Source: Methylotetracoccus oryzae
Lineage (GTDB): Bacteria; Pseudomonadota; Gammaproteobacteria; Methylococcales; Methylococcaceae
DNA length: 64,000 nt
NCBI RefSeq assembly: GCF_006175985.1
Contig: NZ_SRSH01000007.1
Coordinates: forward strand, 124,001 to 188,000
Direction of reading: 5' to 3'
Of this stretch, positions 39,665-49,948 are shown one piece after another. The notes beneath the pieces are model-generated. The model saw only the letters and a program-made list of their open reading frames with translations, had not been told where the DNA came from and made no database searches. Every line of letters begins with the position of its first letter. Positions within the stretch are counted from its first letter, which is position 1. The translations under genes and the position numbers were made by a program.

Positions 39665-40852
39665 TCAGGACTCAAGCCCCCGAGCCAGATCCCTTTGAAT
39701 GTCGGCGGTATCCTCAAGTCCAACGGCCACACGAACCAAACCGGAGCCGATGCCCGCGGCGGTTCTCTCAGGCTCCGACAGCCGGCCATGAGTGGTCGTC
39801 GCCGGGTGGGTGATGGTGGTCTTGACATCCCCGAGATTCGCCGTAATCGATACGAGGCGCGTCCCGTCGATGACCCGCCAAGCGGCTTCCTGCCCTCCCC
39901 TGACATCGAAACTCACAATGCCGCCACCGGCGACCTGCTGCTGCTGAGCCAGACGGTGCTGGGGATGTGACTCCAGCCCCGGATAGTAGACCCGATCGAC
40001 CCAGGATCGGGTCTCGAGCCAGCGCGCCAAGCGCAGCGCACGTTCGGAGTGAGCCAACATGCGCAAGGACAGCGTCTCAAGACCCTTCAGAAAGACCCAG
40101 GCATTGAACGGGCTCATGGCCGGTCCCCCGGTGCGGGAGAACGGGTAGATTTCGCCATCCAGTAGCGCCTGCGAACCGACGATGGCACCGCCAATACAGC
40201 GGCCCTGACCGTCAAGGTACTTGGTCGCGGAATGAATGACGATATCGGCCCCCAGATCGAGCGGTCGCTGCAAAGCGGGCGTACAGAAGCAGTTGTCGAC
40301 GATCAGCAGCGCTCCGCGGTCATGGGCGAGCGCGGCAAGACGCGTGATGTCCACGATTTCCGTCAGCGGATTGGAGGGCGTCTCGACGAACAGGAACCGG
40401 GTTTCGTTCCGGATCGCCGCCTGCCAGCCAGCATAGTCCGTCAGGTCGACGAAGCTCGTCGCCACACCGAACTTTTCGAGATAATTCCGAAACAGCAGCG
40501 TCGTGTTCCCGAACACGCCGCGGGAACAGACCACGTGATCCCCGCTCTTCAATAGCGCAAAGGCCACGGAAGCGATCGCCGCCATACCGGAGGCTGTCGC
40601 GATACATCGCTCTCCCCCCTCCAGCATCGCCAAGCGTTGCTCGAAGGCGCGCACGGTCGGGTTCGTGAAGCGCGAATAGATGTTCCCAGGTTCCTTACCG
40701 CTGAAACGCGCCGCGGCTTCGGCGGCACTGCGGAAAACGTAGCTCGAGGTCGCAAAGATCGGATCACTGTGTTCCTGTTCTGCAGTCCGGCTTTGACCGG
40801 CCCGGATCGCCAGCGTCGTCAGCGCGCACTCGCTCCAGTCGAAATCACTCAT
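39665..40852 (-). CDS. metZ: O-succinylhomoserine sulfhydrylase
   Basis: PLP enzyme of the Cys/Met-metabolism family, making homocysteine from O-succinylhomoserine and sulfide. 395 residues. YSRFTNPTVRAFEQRLAMLEG, the PLP lysine in HSATKYLDGQGRCIGG (around 210), and TRTGGPAMSPFNAW-like SRTGGPAMSPFNAWVFLKG support metZ. Its position directly after purF is conserved in Pseudomonas and relatives, which favours MetZ over MetB or MetY. Confidence 0.92.
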   Translation of the reverse strand: MSDFDWSECALTTLAIRAGQSRTAEQEHSDPIFATSSYVFRSAAEAAARFSGKEPGNIYSRFTNPTVRAFEQRLAMLEGGERCIATASGMAAIASVAFALLKSGDHVVCSRGVFGNTTLLFRNYLEKFGVATSFVDLTDYAGWQAAIRNETRFLFVETPSNPLTEIVDITRLAALAHDRGALLIVDNCFCTPALQRPLDLGADIVIHSATKYLDGQGRCIGGAIVGSQALLDGEIYPFSRTGGPAMSPFNAWVFLKGLETLSLRMLAHSERALRLARWLETRSWVDRVYYPGLESHPQHRLAQQQQVAGGGIVSFDVRGGQEAAWRVIDGTRLVSITANLGDVKTTITHPATTTHGRLSEPERTAAGIGSGLVRVAVGLEDTADIQRDLARGLES

Positions 40853-40885
40853 GCTGGCCCTGCCCCGAATCCCTGCATTGACGGA

Positions 40886-42397
40886 TCAAACCGTGTTGTA
40901 CATCTCGATGATCGAGGTTTCCGATTCGCGCGCGCGTTTGGCGTGATCGGAGCGATCCTCACCCAGACGGTCCAGATAATCCTGGTTCACGTCCCCCGTC
41001 ACGTACTCGTTGTTGAAGCACGATGTGTCGAAGCGGTGAATCTCCGGGTTACCCCGATGCACCGCATCGATCAGATCGTCCAGGTCCTGATAGATCAGCC
41101 AGTCAGCGCCGAGCGCCTCCTGCACCTCGTCGTCGGTACGATCGTGTGCGATCAACTCGTGAGCGGCCGGCATGTCGATGCCGTAGACGTTAGGAAAACG
41201 CACCGGTGGCGAGGCGGAAGCAAAGTAGACTTTCCGGGCACCGGCGTCGCGCGCCATCTGTATGATCTGCATCGAGGTCGTGCCCCGCACGATGGAATCG
41301 TCGACGAGCAGCACGTTCTTGCCACGAAACTCCAGGTCGATCGCATTCAGCTTTTGCCGGACCGATTTGCTGCGCTGTTGTTGTCCGGGCATGATGAAGG
41401 TCCGACCGATATACCGGTTCTTGACGAAACCTTCGCGGTACTTGACACCGATCCGGTTGGCCAGTTGCAACGCGGACGTACGGCTCGTATCCGGAATCGG
41501 GATGACCACGTCGATGTCATGATCGGGGCGTTCCCGCAGCAGCTTGTCGGCGAGCTTGTCGCCCATCCTCAGACGCGCCTTGTAGACCGAGATATTGTCG
41601 ATGATCGAGTCGGGACGCGCAAAATAGACATACTCGAAGATGCACGGCGAGTGCCAAACATGCTCGGCGCATTGACGTGTGTGGAGGACGCCATCGTTAT
41701 CGATCAGCACGACTTCACCCGGAGCGACATCGCGTATCAGCTTGAACCCAAGCACATCCAGCGCGACGCTCTCCGACGCGATCGCATAGTCCTTGCGACC
41801 GTGCCCGATGGCGCGCTCACCGAATACCAGCGGCCTGATCCCATAGGGATCACGAAAACCGAAGACACCGATGCCGGTGACCATCATGACGACAGAATAG
41901 GCTCCGCGGCAGCGACGGTGTACCCCCGCTACCGCCTTGAAGATATCCTCGGCATTGATCTGCAGCTTTCCCAGCTCTTGTAATTCGTGGGCGAAGACGT
42001 TAAGCAGCACTTCCGAATCAGAGTCGGTGTTGATGTGCCGCTGATCCTGCACGAATAGCTCCCGCTTCAAGACCTCGGCATTTGTCAGGTTGCCATTGTG
42101 CGCCAGCGAGATGCCATAGGGAGAATTTACATAAAAGGGCTGGGCCTCGGCCGAGCTGGTGCAGCCTGCGGTCGGATAGCGCACGTGTCCGATGCCCATC
42201 GTTCCACGCAGCGTCAGCATGTGGCGCGCATGGAACACGTCCCGGACCAGGCCGCTTTCCTTGCGCAGGTAGAGGCGATCATGCTCGCAGGTCACGATGC
42301 CGGCGGCATCCTGACCCCGGTGCTGCAACACCGTCAGCGCCTCGTAGAGTTCCTGGTTGACCTCGCCATGGGAAACCATACCGACTACGCCACACAT
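40886..42397 (-). CDS. purF: Amidophosphoribosyltransferase
   Basis: First step of purine synthesis: PRPP plus glutamine to phosphoribosylamine. 503 residues. Cys2 after Met1 ([15 protein letters not shown]) is the glutaminase nucleophile once Met is removed; [11 protein letters not shown] and the PRPP loop [16 protein letters not shown] are present. No propeptide, as in E. coli. Between cvpA and metZ in the long minus-strand operon. Confidence 0.97.
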   Translation of the reverse strand: MCGVVGMVSHGEVNQELYEALTVLQHRGQDAAGIVTCEHDRLYLRKESGLVRDVFHARHMLTLRGTMGIGHVRYPTAGCTSSAEAQPFYVNSPYGISLAHNGNLTNAEVLKRELFVQDQRHINTDSDSEVLLNVFAHELQELGKLQINAEDIFKAVAGVHRRCRGAYSVVMMVTGIGVFGFRDPYGIRPLVFGERAIGHGRKDYAIASESVALDVLGFKLIRDVAPGEVVLIDNDGVLHTRQCAEHVWHSPCIFEYVYFARPDSIIDNISVYKARLRMGDKLADKLLRERPDHDIDVVIPIPDTSRTSALQLANRIGVKYREGFVKNRYIGRTFIMPGQQQRSKSVRQKLNAIDLEFRGKNVLLVDDSIVRGTTSMQIIQMARDAGARKVYFASASPPVRFPNVYGIDMPAAHELIAHDRTDDEVQEALGADWLIYQDLDDLIDAVHRGNPEIHRFDTSCFNNEYVTGDVNQDYLDRLGEDRSDHAKRARESETSIIEMYNTV

Positions 42398-42425
42398 AAC
42401 TTCGTACTCCGGATTCAGTGAGCCG

Positions 42426-42923
42426 TCAGTGATAGTTCAAATTGCTCAGCCAACTGGCCGGCATCCTGTCTCGTATCCACAGCGCTGCCTTCTCGAACGG
42501 GGGAATGAGTGTTGCCTCTTTCCACCAGATTGCACGCGGCGCGGGCGTCAGACCCCCGACCAGAACCAGCAAAGCCACCAGGATACCGCCGCGGAACACC
42601 CCAAAGATGAGACCGACAATACGGTCCGTCCCCGAGAGCCCGGTTCCGGAGAGGATTCCGGCGAGCAGACTGCCAATCAGAGCGCCCAGGATCAGCACTA
42701 CAAACAGGATCAGACAAAAAGCGGCGGCCTTGCGCAGTGGGGCTGCTTCGATCAAGTGCTGGAGATACACCGCCGCTTGATCACTGAAATGCACCGCCAG
42801 TGTAACGGCCGCCACCCAGGCGACCAGCGAAAAGATCTCCCGGACGAACCCCCTCATCAGGCCGAGCAAGCCTGAAATGACGAGTATGCCGAGGATCACA
42901 TAGTCGGCCCAAGTGAAATGCAT
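42426..42923 (-). CDS. cvpA: CvpA-family membrane protein
   Basis: 165 residues, four transmembrane segments, beginning [29 protein letters not shown]. In E. coli cvpA is needed for colicin V export and lies before purF, as here; recent work links CvpA to envelope integrity. No large periplasmic domain. Confidence 0.92.
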   Translation of the reverse strand: MHFTWADYVILGILVISGLLGLMRGFVREIFSLVAWVAAVTLAVHFSDQAAVYLQHLIEAAPLRKAAAFCLILFVVLILGALIGSLLAGILSGTGLSGTDRIVGLIFGVFRGGILVALLVLVGGLTPAPRAIWWKEATLIPPFEKAALWIRDRMPASWLSNLNYH

Positions 42924-42960
42924 GACCGGCGCCAGACCTAGTCGCGGGCCAAACCCATCG

Positions 42961-42980
42961 TGCCGCTACCGATAGCGGCA
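42961..42980 (-). other. 8-bp hairpin between dedD and cvpA
   Basis: TGCCGCTA (42961-42968), CCGA loop and TAGCGGCA (42973-42980) form a perfect stem in the 79-base gap, the widest inside this operon. No T run follows on the minus strand, so partial attenuation or mRNA processing is more likely than termination. Confidence 0.5.
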
Positions 42981-43002
42981 AAGGCAAACCCTGCGGATCT
43001 GA

Positions 43003-44154
43003 TCATTTGCGGCCGCTAACCGTTCCGCTCATGCCTACCGACGATTCGAGACGCTTGCGGGCCTGCTCGGCACGTCCCTTGTCCGGCTCAGGGCCCACCG
43101 ACACCCGGTAGTTGACGCCCCCGGCTCCCGGAACGGTCTCTACGAAAGCATCGAACTTGTTCTTGCGCAACTTCTCTGCCAATGCCCTGGCGCTCGCTTC
43201 ACTGGTGAAGCTTGAGGTCTGGACGACCCAGCGTGTTGGAGCATCCTCGCCCTTCGGTTTCCGGGCCACCATCGACTTGGCCTGGGCGGGCGCCTTCGCG
43301 GACTGAGTAATCACAGAACCCGGAGCTGCGCCCTCGCCAGTGCCGGCCTCTGCGACGGTCGTCGACGATTTACCTGCGACGTCGACCTTCTTCTTCTGAG
43401 GCGGCGCCGGGCTCGTCGCTTTCGAGGGTGCGGCGGCCTTCGCCGGCTCACTGGTCTTTACCGCCGCTTTCTTCTCCTCCCGCCGCGCCGTTCCGCCGGT
43501 GGCGGCAGGCTTGGTCGCCGGATGGGACGCAGCCGGTGGCGTGGCAGATGGTGTCGCCTTGGCCGCGGTCGGCTTCTTGGCAACCTCGGCCGATGCTTTA
43601 GGATGCGTGGGAGCCGCCTTGCCAGCGGCGGGCTGAGCTTTGACCGGCCGGTCCTCATCCGGCACCTTCGCTACGGCACCATGCGACAGGTCAGTGCCGG
43701 GCGCAGCGCCCGCCGGCTTCTTCTTTGCCGAGGATTTCTCAACAGCAGGGGGTAGAGGCGCGACGCTGCGAGCCCCCTGTCCCAGCGGGCTGTCAGGTGT
43801 TGGGACTTCAACGGTCCCGGCGCCCTCGTCTTCCAAATATTCGGATTGTTGCTCTGGACTCGATGCCGTTGACGGCTCATCCCTCCGTGGGGCAGCGGTC
43901 ACGGGCTCCGCGCCGGTCGAATCGGTGAGGGGGATGATTTTATAGCCATCACCCTCGACGGATGGCTCGCTAACGCCGGCCACAGGCTCAACGACCTCGG
44001 TGAGCGGAGGCGGCGACTGCGCGGCCGTTCCGCCAACGGCTTCCGTACTCGGATCTGGCGCTGCGTCGAACAACAAGGGAACGAACAGCACGATCAGCGC
44101 GACGATGATCGTCGCCCCGATCAGCCGCTGTTTCAATTGATCATCCAATGGCAT
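43003..44154 (-). CDS. dedD: SPOR-domain cell-division protein DedD
   Basis: 383 residues, longer than E. coli DedD (220). One N-terminal membrane helix (IGATIIVALIVLFVPLLFD, about 12-30) anchors it. A very long proline/alanine/lysine-rich linker (about 90-300) reads like spacer across the periplasm. The C-terminal SPOR domain (RWVVQTSSFTSEASARALAEKL to RVSVGPEPDKGRAEQA, about 307-380, quoted in parts) binds denuded peptidoglycan at the septum. Sits in the conserved folC-dedD-cvpA-purF order; starts directly after the folC stop. Confidence 0.9.
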   Translation of the reverse strand: MPLDDQLKQRLIGATIIVALIVLFVPLLFDAAPDPSTEAVGGTAAQSPPPLTEVVEPVAGVSEPSVEGDGYKIIPLTDSTGAEPVTAAPRRDEPSTASSPEQQSEYLEDEGAGTVEVPTPDSPLGQGARSVAPLPPAVEKSSAKKKPAGAAPGTDLSHGAVAKVPDEDRPVKAQPAAGKAAPTHPKASAEVAKKPTAAKATPSATPPAASHPATKPAATGGTARREEKKAAVKTSEPAKAAAPSKATSPAPPQKKKVDVAGKSSTTVAEAGTGEGAAPGSVITQSAKAPAQAKSMVARKPKGEDAPTRWVVQTSSFTSEASARALAEKLRKNKFDAFVETVPGAGGVNYRVSVGPEPDKGRAEQARKRLESSVGMSGTVSGRK

Positions 44155-45429
44155 TCACCCAATCGATCGGCCGTCTTGAGCAAGGTACTCGGCAATCAGA
44201 AAAAAGGAACCGAACACGACAATCGGATCTCCGGCAGCCGCTTCGGCACGTGCTGCCGCGACGGCATCGCTGACCCGGCTGAACCCACATTCTACCCTCT
44301 CCACGCCAGAACTTCTAAGCACATCCCTTAGTTGCTCCGGGGTCGCGGCGCGCGGCACTTGCAGGCGCGGGAGATACCAGGCAGTGATCAGGTCCTTCAT
44401 CTGCGTCACCACGCCGATCTGGTCCTTGTCGCGCATCAAGGCGAAGACTGCATGTAAGCGCCTCGCGGGAAAGTGCTCCCGCAGTTGCGCCGCGAGTACA
44501 CCGACGGCCTGAACGTTGTGAGCAACGTCCATCACAATCGGATTGTCACCGGGAACCACCTGAAACCGGCCGCAAAGGCGAGCCTCCGATAGGCCTGCCC
44601 GGATAGCCGACTCGGTGACCGGCAGGAGCCCCGCGATCAGATCGATGGCCTGCAACGCTCCGGCCGCATTTCGGAGTTGATGGGTGCCACCGAGAGGCGG
44701 CAGCGGAAGATCGTCCACCCGCACCGTACGGCTGCGCCACGACCAACCGGCAGAGGCTTCGCGAAAATCAAAGTCCCTCCCGATGACTCGCAAGTCGACA
44801 GAGAGACGGTCGGCATGAGCCAGCATCGATTCGGGTGGCTCGGGATCGGCAATCACTGCCGGACGACCGTGCCGCATCACGCCGGCCTTTTCCAGGCCGA
44901 TCGCCTCGCGGGAGTCGCCGAGCCATTCCTCATGGTCGATACCGATGCTGGTCACCAGAACCACGTCGGCGTCGATGATGTTCACGGCATCCAGGCGCCC
45001 CCCAAGGCCCACCTCGAGCACCTGAACGTCGACGCGTTCGCGAGCGAAAATGTCGAGAGCCGCAAGGGTCCCGAACTCGAAGAAGCTCAGTGTGGTATCG
45101 CCGCGCGCATCATCGATGTCCGCGAACGCGCGGCAGATGGTGACGTCCCCAACCGCTTCGCCGTCGATACATATGCGCTCGTTATAACGCAACAGGTGGG
45201 GCGACGTGTAACTTCCGACTCGGTAGCCTTGAGCCCGCAGTATGGCGGACAAATAGGCTACGGATGAGCCCTTCCCGTTCGTTCCCGCAACGGTGATAGT
45301 TGCCGGAGCCGGCCCCGGCGCAGCGAGGCGTCGATGCACGGACTCGACGCGGTCGAGGCCCAGGTCGATGGTGCGCGGATGCAGCGTCTCCTGCCAGGCC
45401 AACCAGTCAGCCAGCCTCCCGAAACGCAT
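44155..45429 (-). CDS. folC: Dihydrofolate synthase / folylpolyglutamate synthase
   Basis: Adds glutamate to dihydropteroate and polyglutamylates folates. 424 residues, Mur-ligase fold. TVAGTNGKGSSVAYLSAIL is the P-loop; SYTSPHLLRYNERI, LEVGLGGRLDAVN and VMDVAHNVQAV are conserved. Coupled between accD (3-base gap) and dedD (0-base gap). The window also holds folK and folB, 27 kb away. Confidence 0.96.
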   Translation of the reverse strand: MRFGRLADWLAWQETLHPRTIDLGLDRVESVHRRLAAPGPAPATITVAGTNGKGSSVAYLSAILRAQGYRVGSYTSPHLLRYNERICIDGEAVGDVTICRAFADIDDARGDTTLSFFEFGTLAALDIFARERVDVQVLEVGLGGRLDAVNIIDADVVLVTSIGIDHEEWLGDSREAIGLEKAGVMRHGRPAVIADPEPPESMLAHADRLSVDLRVIGRDFDFREASAGWSWRSRTVRVDDLPLPPLGGTHQLRNAAGALQAIDLIAGLLPVTESAIRAGLSEARLCGRFQVVPGDNPIVMDVAHNVQAVGVLAAQLREHFPARRLHAVFALMRDKDQIGVVTQMKDLITAWYLPRLQVPRAATPEQLRDVLRSSGVERVECGFSRVSDAVAAARAEAAAGDPIVVFGSFFLIAEYLAQDGRSIG

Positions 45430-45432
45430 TGT

Positions 45433-46383
45433 TCAGAGGGCTTCGGGACTATCCAGCGCCGAGCGAAAGGCTGACGTCGGTGCGGCAACCTCCGGTCGGG
45501 ACAGCTCCGATTCGCGCCCCTTGTCTCTGGACTGGGCGCCCGTGAGCAGCAACAGCAGCCGGTGGATACGGTCACGCATTTCACGCCGATCGAGTATCAG
45601 GTCGATCGCGCCGTGCTCCAACAGAAACTCGCTCCGCTGAAACCCTTCCGGCAACTTCTCGCGGACCGTCTGCTCGATGACTCGTGGACCGGCAAAGCCG
45701 ATCAGGGCGGCCGGCTCTGCTACGTTGATGTCACCCAGCATGGCGAGACTCGCCGAGACTCCCCCCATCGTCGGATCGGTCATGATTGAGATGAACGGCA
45801 CACCCGCAGCGGACAGCCGGGCGAGGGCAGCACTGGTCTTGGCCATCTGAAACAGGGAGATGAGCGACTCTTGCATGCGTGCGCCGCCGCTGGCACTGAA
45901 CACGACCAGTGGGATACGCTCGCGTAGGCTCTCGTTGACGGCACGAACGAAACGTTCACCCACGACCGAACCCATCGAGCCGCCCATGAATTCAAAATTG
46001 AAAGAGGCGGATACGATGGGAAGTCCTTTCAGATACCCCCGAACGACGATCAGCGCATCTTTCTCCCCCGTGCCTTTCTGCGACTGCACCAGGCGATCCT
46101 TGTACTTCTTGCTGTCCTTGAATTTCAGGGGATCCACCGGCGACAGTTGCTCGCCGATCTCCTGACGATTGCCGGGGTCAAGGAAGAAATGCAGACGACG
46201 TCGCCCATTGATACGCAAATGGTGGGCGCATTTCGGACAAACCTCGAGGTTCCGTTCCAACTCGGCCCGATACAGAATCGCGCCGCAGTGCGGGCATTTC
46301 GACCACAGGCCTTCGGGAACGGTGCTCTTGGTCGATGCCTCGGTCCGGATCTTTGCCGGAACGAACTTTTGAAACCAGCTCAT
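45433..46383 (-). CDS. accD: Acetyl-CoA carboxylase carboxyltransferase subunit beta
   Basis: Beta half of the carboxyltransferase that makes malonyl-CoA. 316 residues. The four-cysteine zinc ribbon [20 protein letters not shown] (followed by PKC) near residues 31-55 binds zinc and RNA. The crotonase-like core has [18 protein letters not shown] and [24 protein letters not shown] overlap with the trpA stop, so coupled translation; accD next to folC is conserved. Confidence 0.97.
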   Translation of the reverse strand: MSWFQKFVPAKIRTEASTKSTVPEGLWSKCPHCGAILYRAELERNLEVCPKCAHHLRINGRRRLHFFLDPGNRQEIGEQLSPVDPLKFKDSKKYKDRLVQSQKGTGEKDALIVVRGYLKGLPIVSASFNFEFMGGSMGSVVGERFVRAVNESLRERIPLVVFSASGGARMQESLISLFQMAKTSAALARLSAAGVPFISIMTDPTMGGVSASLAMLGDINVAEPAALIGFAGPRVIEQTVREKLPEGFQRSEFLLEHGAIDLILDRREMRDRIHRLLLLLTGAQSRDKGRESELSRPEVAAPTSAFRSALDSPEAL

Positions 46384-47201
46384 GCGTCCCTCGCGGCGCT
46401 TGCGTCCATGGCCTCGCGCATGGCCCTGAGGATGTCAACGATCTGGGCCTGCGCCTGATCCGGACTGTCCTGGAAGGCTTCGATCTGGCTCACCAACGCG
46501 CTCCCGACCACGACCGCATCTGCGAAACGCGCAATCGTGCCCGCCATCTCGGCATTCTTCACGCCAAACCCGACGCCGACGGGCAATGAACTGATTTCCT
46601 TGATCGCTCGAATGCGTCGTTCGACGTCGTCCAAGTCGAGATTCGACGCGCCCGTTACGCCCTTCAGCGAGACGTAGTAGAGGTAGCCGCGACCGAGATC
46701 GGACATCTCTTGAACGCGCTCCGGACCGCTATTCGGTGCCAATAGGAAAATGGGATCCAGCCCGGCCTCGAGCATCAAGGGCAGCAGCTCACCTGACTCT
46801 TCGGGCGGCAGATCAACCGTCAATGCCCCATCGACACCAACTTCCCGTGCGCGCTCAACAAAGTTCCGGTAGCCCAGACTCTCGATCGGATTCAGGTAAC
46901 CCATCAGCACCACCGGCGTAACGGTGTCGGTTCGGCGGAACGCCTCCACCAGGGCGAGCGTCTTGCGCAAGCTCATCTTGTGAGCGAGTGCGCGTTCACT
47001 TGCACGCTGAATCACCGGCCCGTCGGCCATGGGATCCGAGAACGGAATGCCCAGTTCAATGATGTCGGCCCCTGCCGCGACCATCGCATGCATGCAAGGC
47101 ACGGTGAACTCGGCCGTCGGGTCACCGGCGGTCAAAAATGGAATCAGCGCCTTGCGCCCCGACTCCCGCAGCGCAGCGAACGTGTTCTGGATCCGGCTCA
47201 C
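46380..47201 (-). CDS. trpA: Tryptophan synthase alpha subunit
   Basis: Cleaves indole-3-glycerol phosphate to indole. 273 residues, TIM barrel. Catalytic acids are in [15 protein letters not shown] (with the preceding GADI) and the substrate loop is [12 protein letters not shown]. Overlaps trpB by 4 bases and accD by 4, so all three are coupled. Confidence 0.97.
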   Translation of the reverse strand: MSRIQNTFAALRESGRKALIPFLTAGDPTAEFTVPCMHAMVAAGADIIELGIPFSDPMADGPVIQRASERALAHKMSLRKTLALVEAFRRTDTVTPVVLMGYLNPIESLGYRNFVERAREVGVDGALTVDLPPEESGELLPLMLEAGLDPIFLLAPNSGPERVQEMSDLGRGYLYYVSLKGVTGASNLDLDDVERRIRAIKEISSLPVGVGFGVKNAEMAGTIARFADAVVVGSALVSQIEAFQDSPDQAQAQIVDILRAMREAMDASAARDA

Positions 47202-48427
47202 AGGCGGATACCCTCTCGTGTGGCTATCGTGTTGATGTCTTTGTCACCGCGCCCGGAAAGGTTCACGAGGATCTGCTGATCGGGCCTCATCGTGGCGGCC
47301 AGCTGGATCGCATATGCCACGGCATGGCTGGACTCGAGAGCCGGGATGATGCCCTCGGTCAGCGTCAGTGTGTGGAAGCCTTCCATCGCCTGCGCATCGG
47401 TGATGCCCACATACGTCGCCCGGCCACTGTCCTTCAGCCAGGCATGCTCGGGACCAACGCCGGGGTAGTCCAGCCCGGCAGAAATGGAATGGGTTTCGAT
47501 GATTTCACCATCTTCGTCCTCCATCAGATACGTCCGGTTGCCGTGCAGTACCCCGGGCCGGCCCGCGCTCAGCGGGGCTGAATGCCGGCCGGTCTCGATG
47601 CCATCGCCGGCCGCTTCCACCCCATACATCGCTACATCGCAGTCGTCGATGAAGGGATGGAACAAGCCGATGGCATTCGACCCGCCGCCGACGCAGGCCA
47701 CCAGCGCGTCGGGTAGTCGCCCAGTCAGTTCCCGCATCTGCTGTTTCGCCTCGCGCCCGATAACGGACTGGAAATCACGAACCATGGCTGGATAGGGATG
47801 CGGCCCGGCCACGGTGCCGATGATGTAAAAGGTGTCGTCCACATGAGTGACCCAGTCTCTCAGCGCCTCGTTCAGCGCGTCCTTCAGAGTCCGGGAACCC
47901 GACTCCACGGGCACCACCTCGGCGCCCAGCAACTTCATGCGGTAAACATTGAGGGACTGGCGCTCGACGTCCACGGCCCCCATGTACACAATGCACTTGA
48001 GACCGAGGCGCGCAGCCACTGTTGCCGTTGCGACCCCGTGCTGACCGGCACCGGTTTCGGCGATGATGCGCGGTTTGTTCATGCGCCGCGCCAACAACGC
48101 CTGGCCAACCGTATTGTTGACCTTGTGCGCACCGGTGTGATTCAGGTCTTCACGTTTCAGGTAGATCTGCGCGCCGCCGATTTCCCGGCTCAATCGCGCG
48201 GCGTGATAAACGGGCGACGGACGGCCGACATAGTGCTTGAGGTCGTGATCGAGTTCGGCGATGAAATCGGGGTCCGTGCGGTAGCGTTCATACGCGGCAC
48301 GCAGTTCGGTCAGCGGCTCCATCAGCGTTTCCGCGACGAAAATACCGCCGTAAGGGCCGAAGTGTCCCCTTTCGTCCGGGAGATTGTAGGGTCCGCTAAC
48401 GCGACCGCTGTCTTTGATCAAAGTCAT
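47198..48427 (-). CDS. trpB: Tryptophan synthase beta subunit
   Basis: PLP enzyme joining indole and serine. 409 residues. PLP lysine in [20 protein letters not shown] (Lys about 100); [14 protein letters not shown], and the phosphate loop [10 protein letters not shown] are present. TrpB1 type, with the COMM region needed for TrpA contact. Overlaps the trpF 3' end by 32 bases. Confidence 0.97.
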   Translation of the reverse strand: MTLIKDSGRVSGPYNLPDERGHFGPYGGIFVAETLMEPLTELRAAYERYRTDPDFIAELDHDLKHYVGRPSPVYHAARLSREIGGAQIYLKREDLNHTGAHKVNNTVGQALLARRMNKPRIIAETGAGQHGVATATVAARLGLKCIVYMGAVDVERQSLNVYRMKLLGAEVVPVESGSRTLKDALNEALRDWVTHVDDTFYIIGTVAGPHPYPAMVRDFQSVIGREAKQQMRELTGRLPDALVACVGGGSNAIGLFHPFIDDCDVAMYGVEAAGDGIETGRHSAPLSAGRPGVLHGNRTYLMEDEDGEIIETHSISAGLDYPGVGPEHAWLKDSGRATYVGITDAQAMEGFHTLTLTEGIIPALESSHAVAYAIQLAATMRPDQQILVNLSGRGDKDINTIATREGIRL

Positions 48428-49052
48428 AAACCTCTGTTAAGAAACGTGCGATCCTGGCAGCATCCTTGATGCCCTTCGCGCTCTCCACGCCGCTCGACAC
48501 GTCGACGGCATAGGGTCTTGCTACTTCCAGCGCCTGCCCCACGTTGTCGGGGTTAAGTCCGCCCGCCAGAATGAGCTGCCGCCCCGGCGGCGCGACCGCG
48601 CGCTGCCAGTCGAAAGCCTGCCCAGTACCGCCCCGAATGTCTCCGTGGTAGGCGTCGAGCAAGAGCGCCAGCGCATCGGGAAACCGGGCAAACTCCGCTG
48701 CGAGATCGATGTCCGGCGCCATCTGTAACGCCCGGACATACGGTTTTCGAAAGCTGGCGCAATACTCGGGAGACTCGTCCCCATGGAACTGCAGCAGGTC
48801 GATGCGCACTTTGGACAGAACGCCGTCCACTTCGTGCCCGGTCGCGTTGACGAACAGGCCAACCACCGTCACGAATGGCCCGACCGCCGCCAGCACGGCC
48901 TGTGCGCGATCGATATCGACCGCCCGCGGGCTTGGCGGGTAGAACACCAGTCCGATCGCATCCGCGCCCAGCGCCACGGCCTGCTCGGCATCGCCGGGCT
49001 GAGTCAAGCCGCAGATTTTAACGCGAGTTCGTTGCCAGGGATACGCCGTCAT
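48396..49052 (-). CDS. trpF: Phosphoribosylanthranilate isomerase
   Basis: Amadori rearrangement step of tryptophan synthesis. 218 residues from the ATG at 49052 ([20 protein letters not shown]). KICGLT carries the catalytic cysteine; [25 protein letters not shown], the catalytic aspartate in LLLDAYHGD, and [11 protein letters not shown] follow. The frame is open to 49247 but then lies in truA; the chosen start overlaps the truA 3' end by 35 bases. Confidence 0.95.
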   Translation of the reverse strand: MTAYPWQRTRVKICGLTQPGDAEQAVALGADAIGLVFYPPSPRAVDIDRAQAVLAAVGPFVTVVGLFVNATGHEVDGVLSKVRIDLLQFHGDESPEYCASFRKPYVRALQMAPDIDLAAEFARFPDALALLLDAYHGDIRGGTGQAFDWQRAVAPPGRQLILAGGLNPDNVGQALEVARPYAVDVSSGVESAKGIKDAARIARFLTEVYDFDQRQRSR

Positions 49053-49899
49053 GGGGATGATGGGGTCTGAAGCGGTCCACGCCCGGGGGCAGGCGCGAAA
49101 AGATCGAATCTTGTGGCACGGCGAAAGTGGCCGGGTACATGACGCTGGCGAAATATAACCCATCCGGCGGTGCGGTGACACTCGCAAGCGACCGGGACCG
49201 GGCGTCGAGGACTTCCCGGGCCCACTCGGGTTCAGCCTTGCCCGCACCTATTGTCATTAGAACACCGACGATGTTCCTAACCATGTGATGCAGGAATGCG
49301 TTGGCGACCAGATCCACGACGACCTGATCACCGTCACGGCTAACGTCGAGCAAGTGCATCCGACGGAAGGGGCTTTTCGACTGACAGCCCTGAGCCCGAA
49401 AAGACGAAAAATCATGTTCCCCGACCAGATGCTCGGCCCCACGCTGCATACGTACCTCGTCCAGCGGGTAGAAACACCAGGTGGCCCTGCGGTGCAATAG
49501 CGCCGAACGCATCGGGCGATTCAGGATGGCATAGCGGTAATACCGGGCGATCGCACTGTAACGCGCATGAAAGTCACACGGAACCACCCTGGCCCACAGC
49601 ACCCTGACATCGTCGGGAAGCGCGCTGTTGGTCCCCATGATCCAGCCCCGCATTGGGCGCTCGACCGCGCAATCGAAATGGACGACTTGTTGCAGGGCAT
49701 GGACGCCGGCGTCGGTGCGCCCTGACGCATGCACCCGAACGGAAATGGCCGCGACGCGACTCAGAGCGGTTTCGAGAACCTCCTGCACGGTCCTGCGCCC
49801 CTTTTGCCATTGCCAGCCCGCGAAGCGACTGCCGTCGTACTCGATCCCGAGGGCAACGCGCACTGGCCTCTCGCCATTCCGGACCTCGGAACGACTCAC
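49018..49899 (-). CDS. truA: tRNA pseudouridine(38-40) synthase
   Basis: Converts uridines 38, 39 and 40 of the anticodon stem. 293 residues. Catalytic aspartate in ASGRTDAGVHALQQV (around 60), RYYRYAILNR, and the FLHHMVRNIVGVLMTIG motif. In Pseudomonas fimV lies upstream of truA; here a large heme-oxygenase-like gene takes that place. Confidence 0.97.
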   Translation of the reverse strand: MSRSEVRNGERPVRVALGIEYDGSRFAGWQWQKGRRTVQEVLETALSRVAAISVRVHASGRTDAGVHALQQVVHFDCAVERPMRGWIMGTNSALPDDVRVLWARVVPCDFHARYSAIARYYRYAILNRPMRSALLHRRATWCFYPLDEVRMQRGAEHLVGEHDFSSFRAQGCQSKSPFRRMHLLDVSRDGDQVVVDLVANAFLHHMVRNIVGVLMTIGAGKAEPEWAREVLDARSRSLASVTAPPDGLYFASVMYPATFAVPQDSIFSRLPPGVDRFRPHHPHDGVSLATNSR

Positions 49900-49948
49900 G
49901 GAGAAGACCGGGAAGGCATGGCCTGCGCCCGAGCAGGCTGTCCTGATT

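Noticed and set aside
40637..41983. 448-codon open frame antisense to metZ/purF
   Set aside because: Spans two strongly conserved genes on the opposite strand and has no ribosome-binding site or family motif; typical third-position GC shadow.
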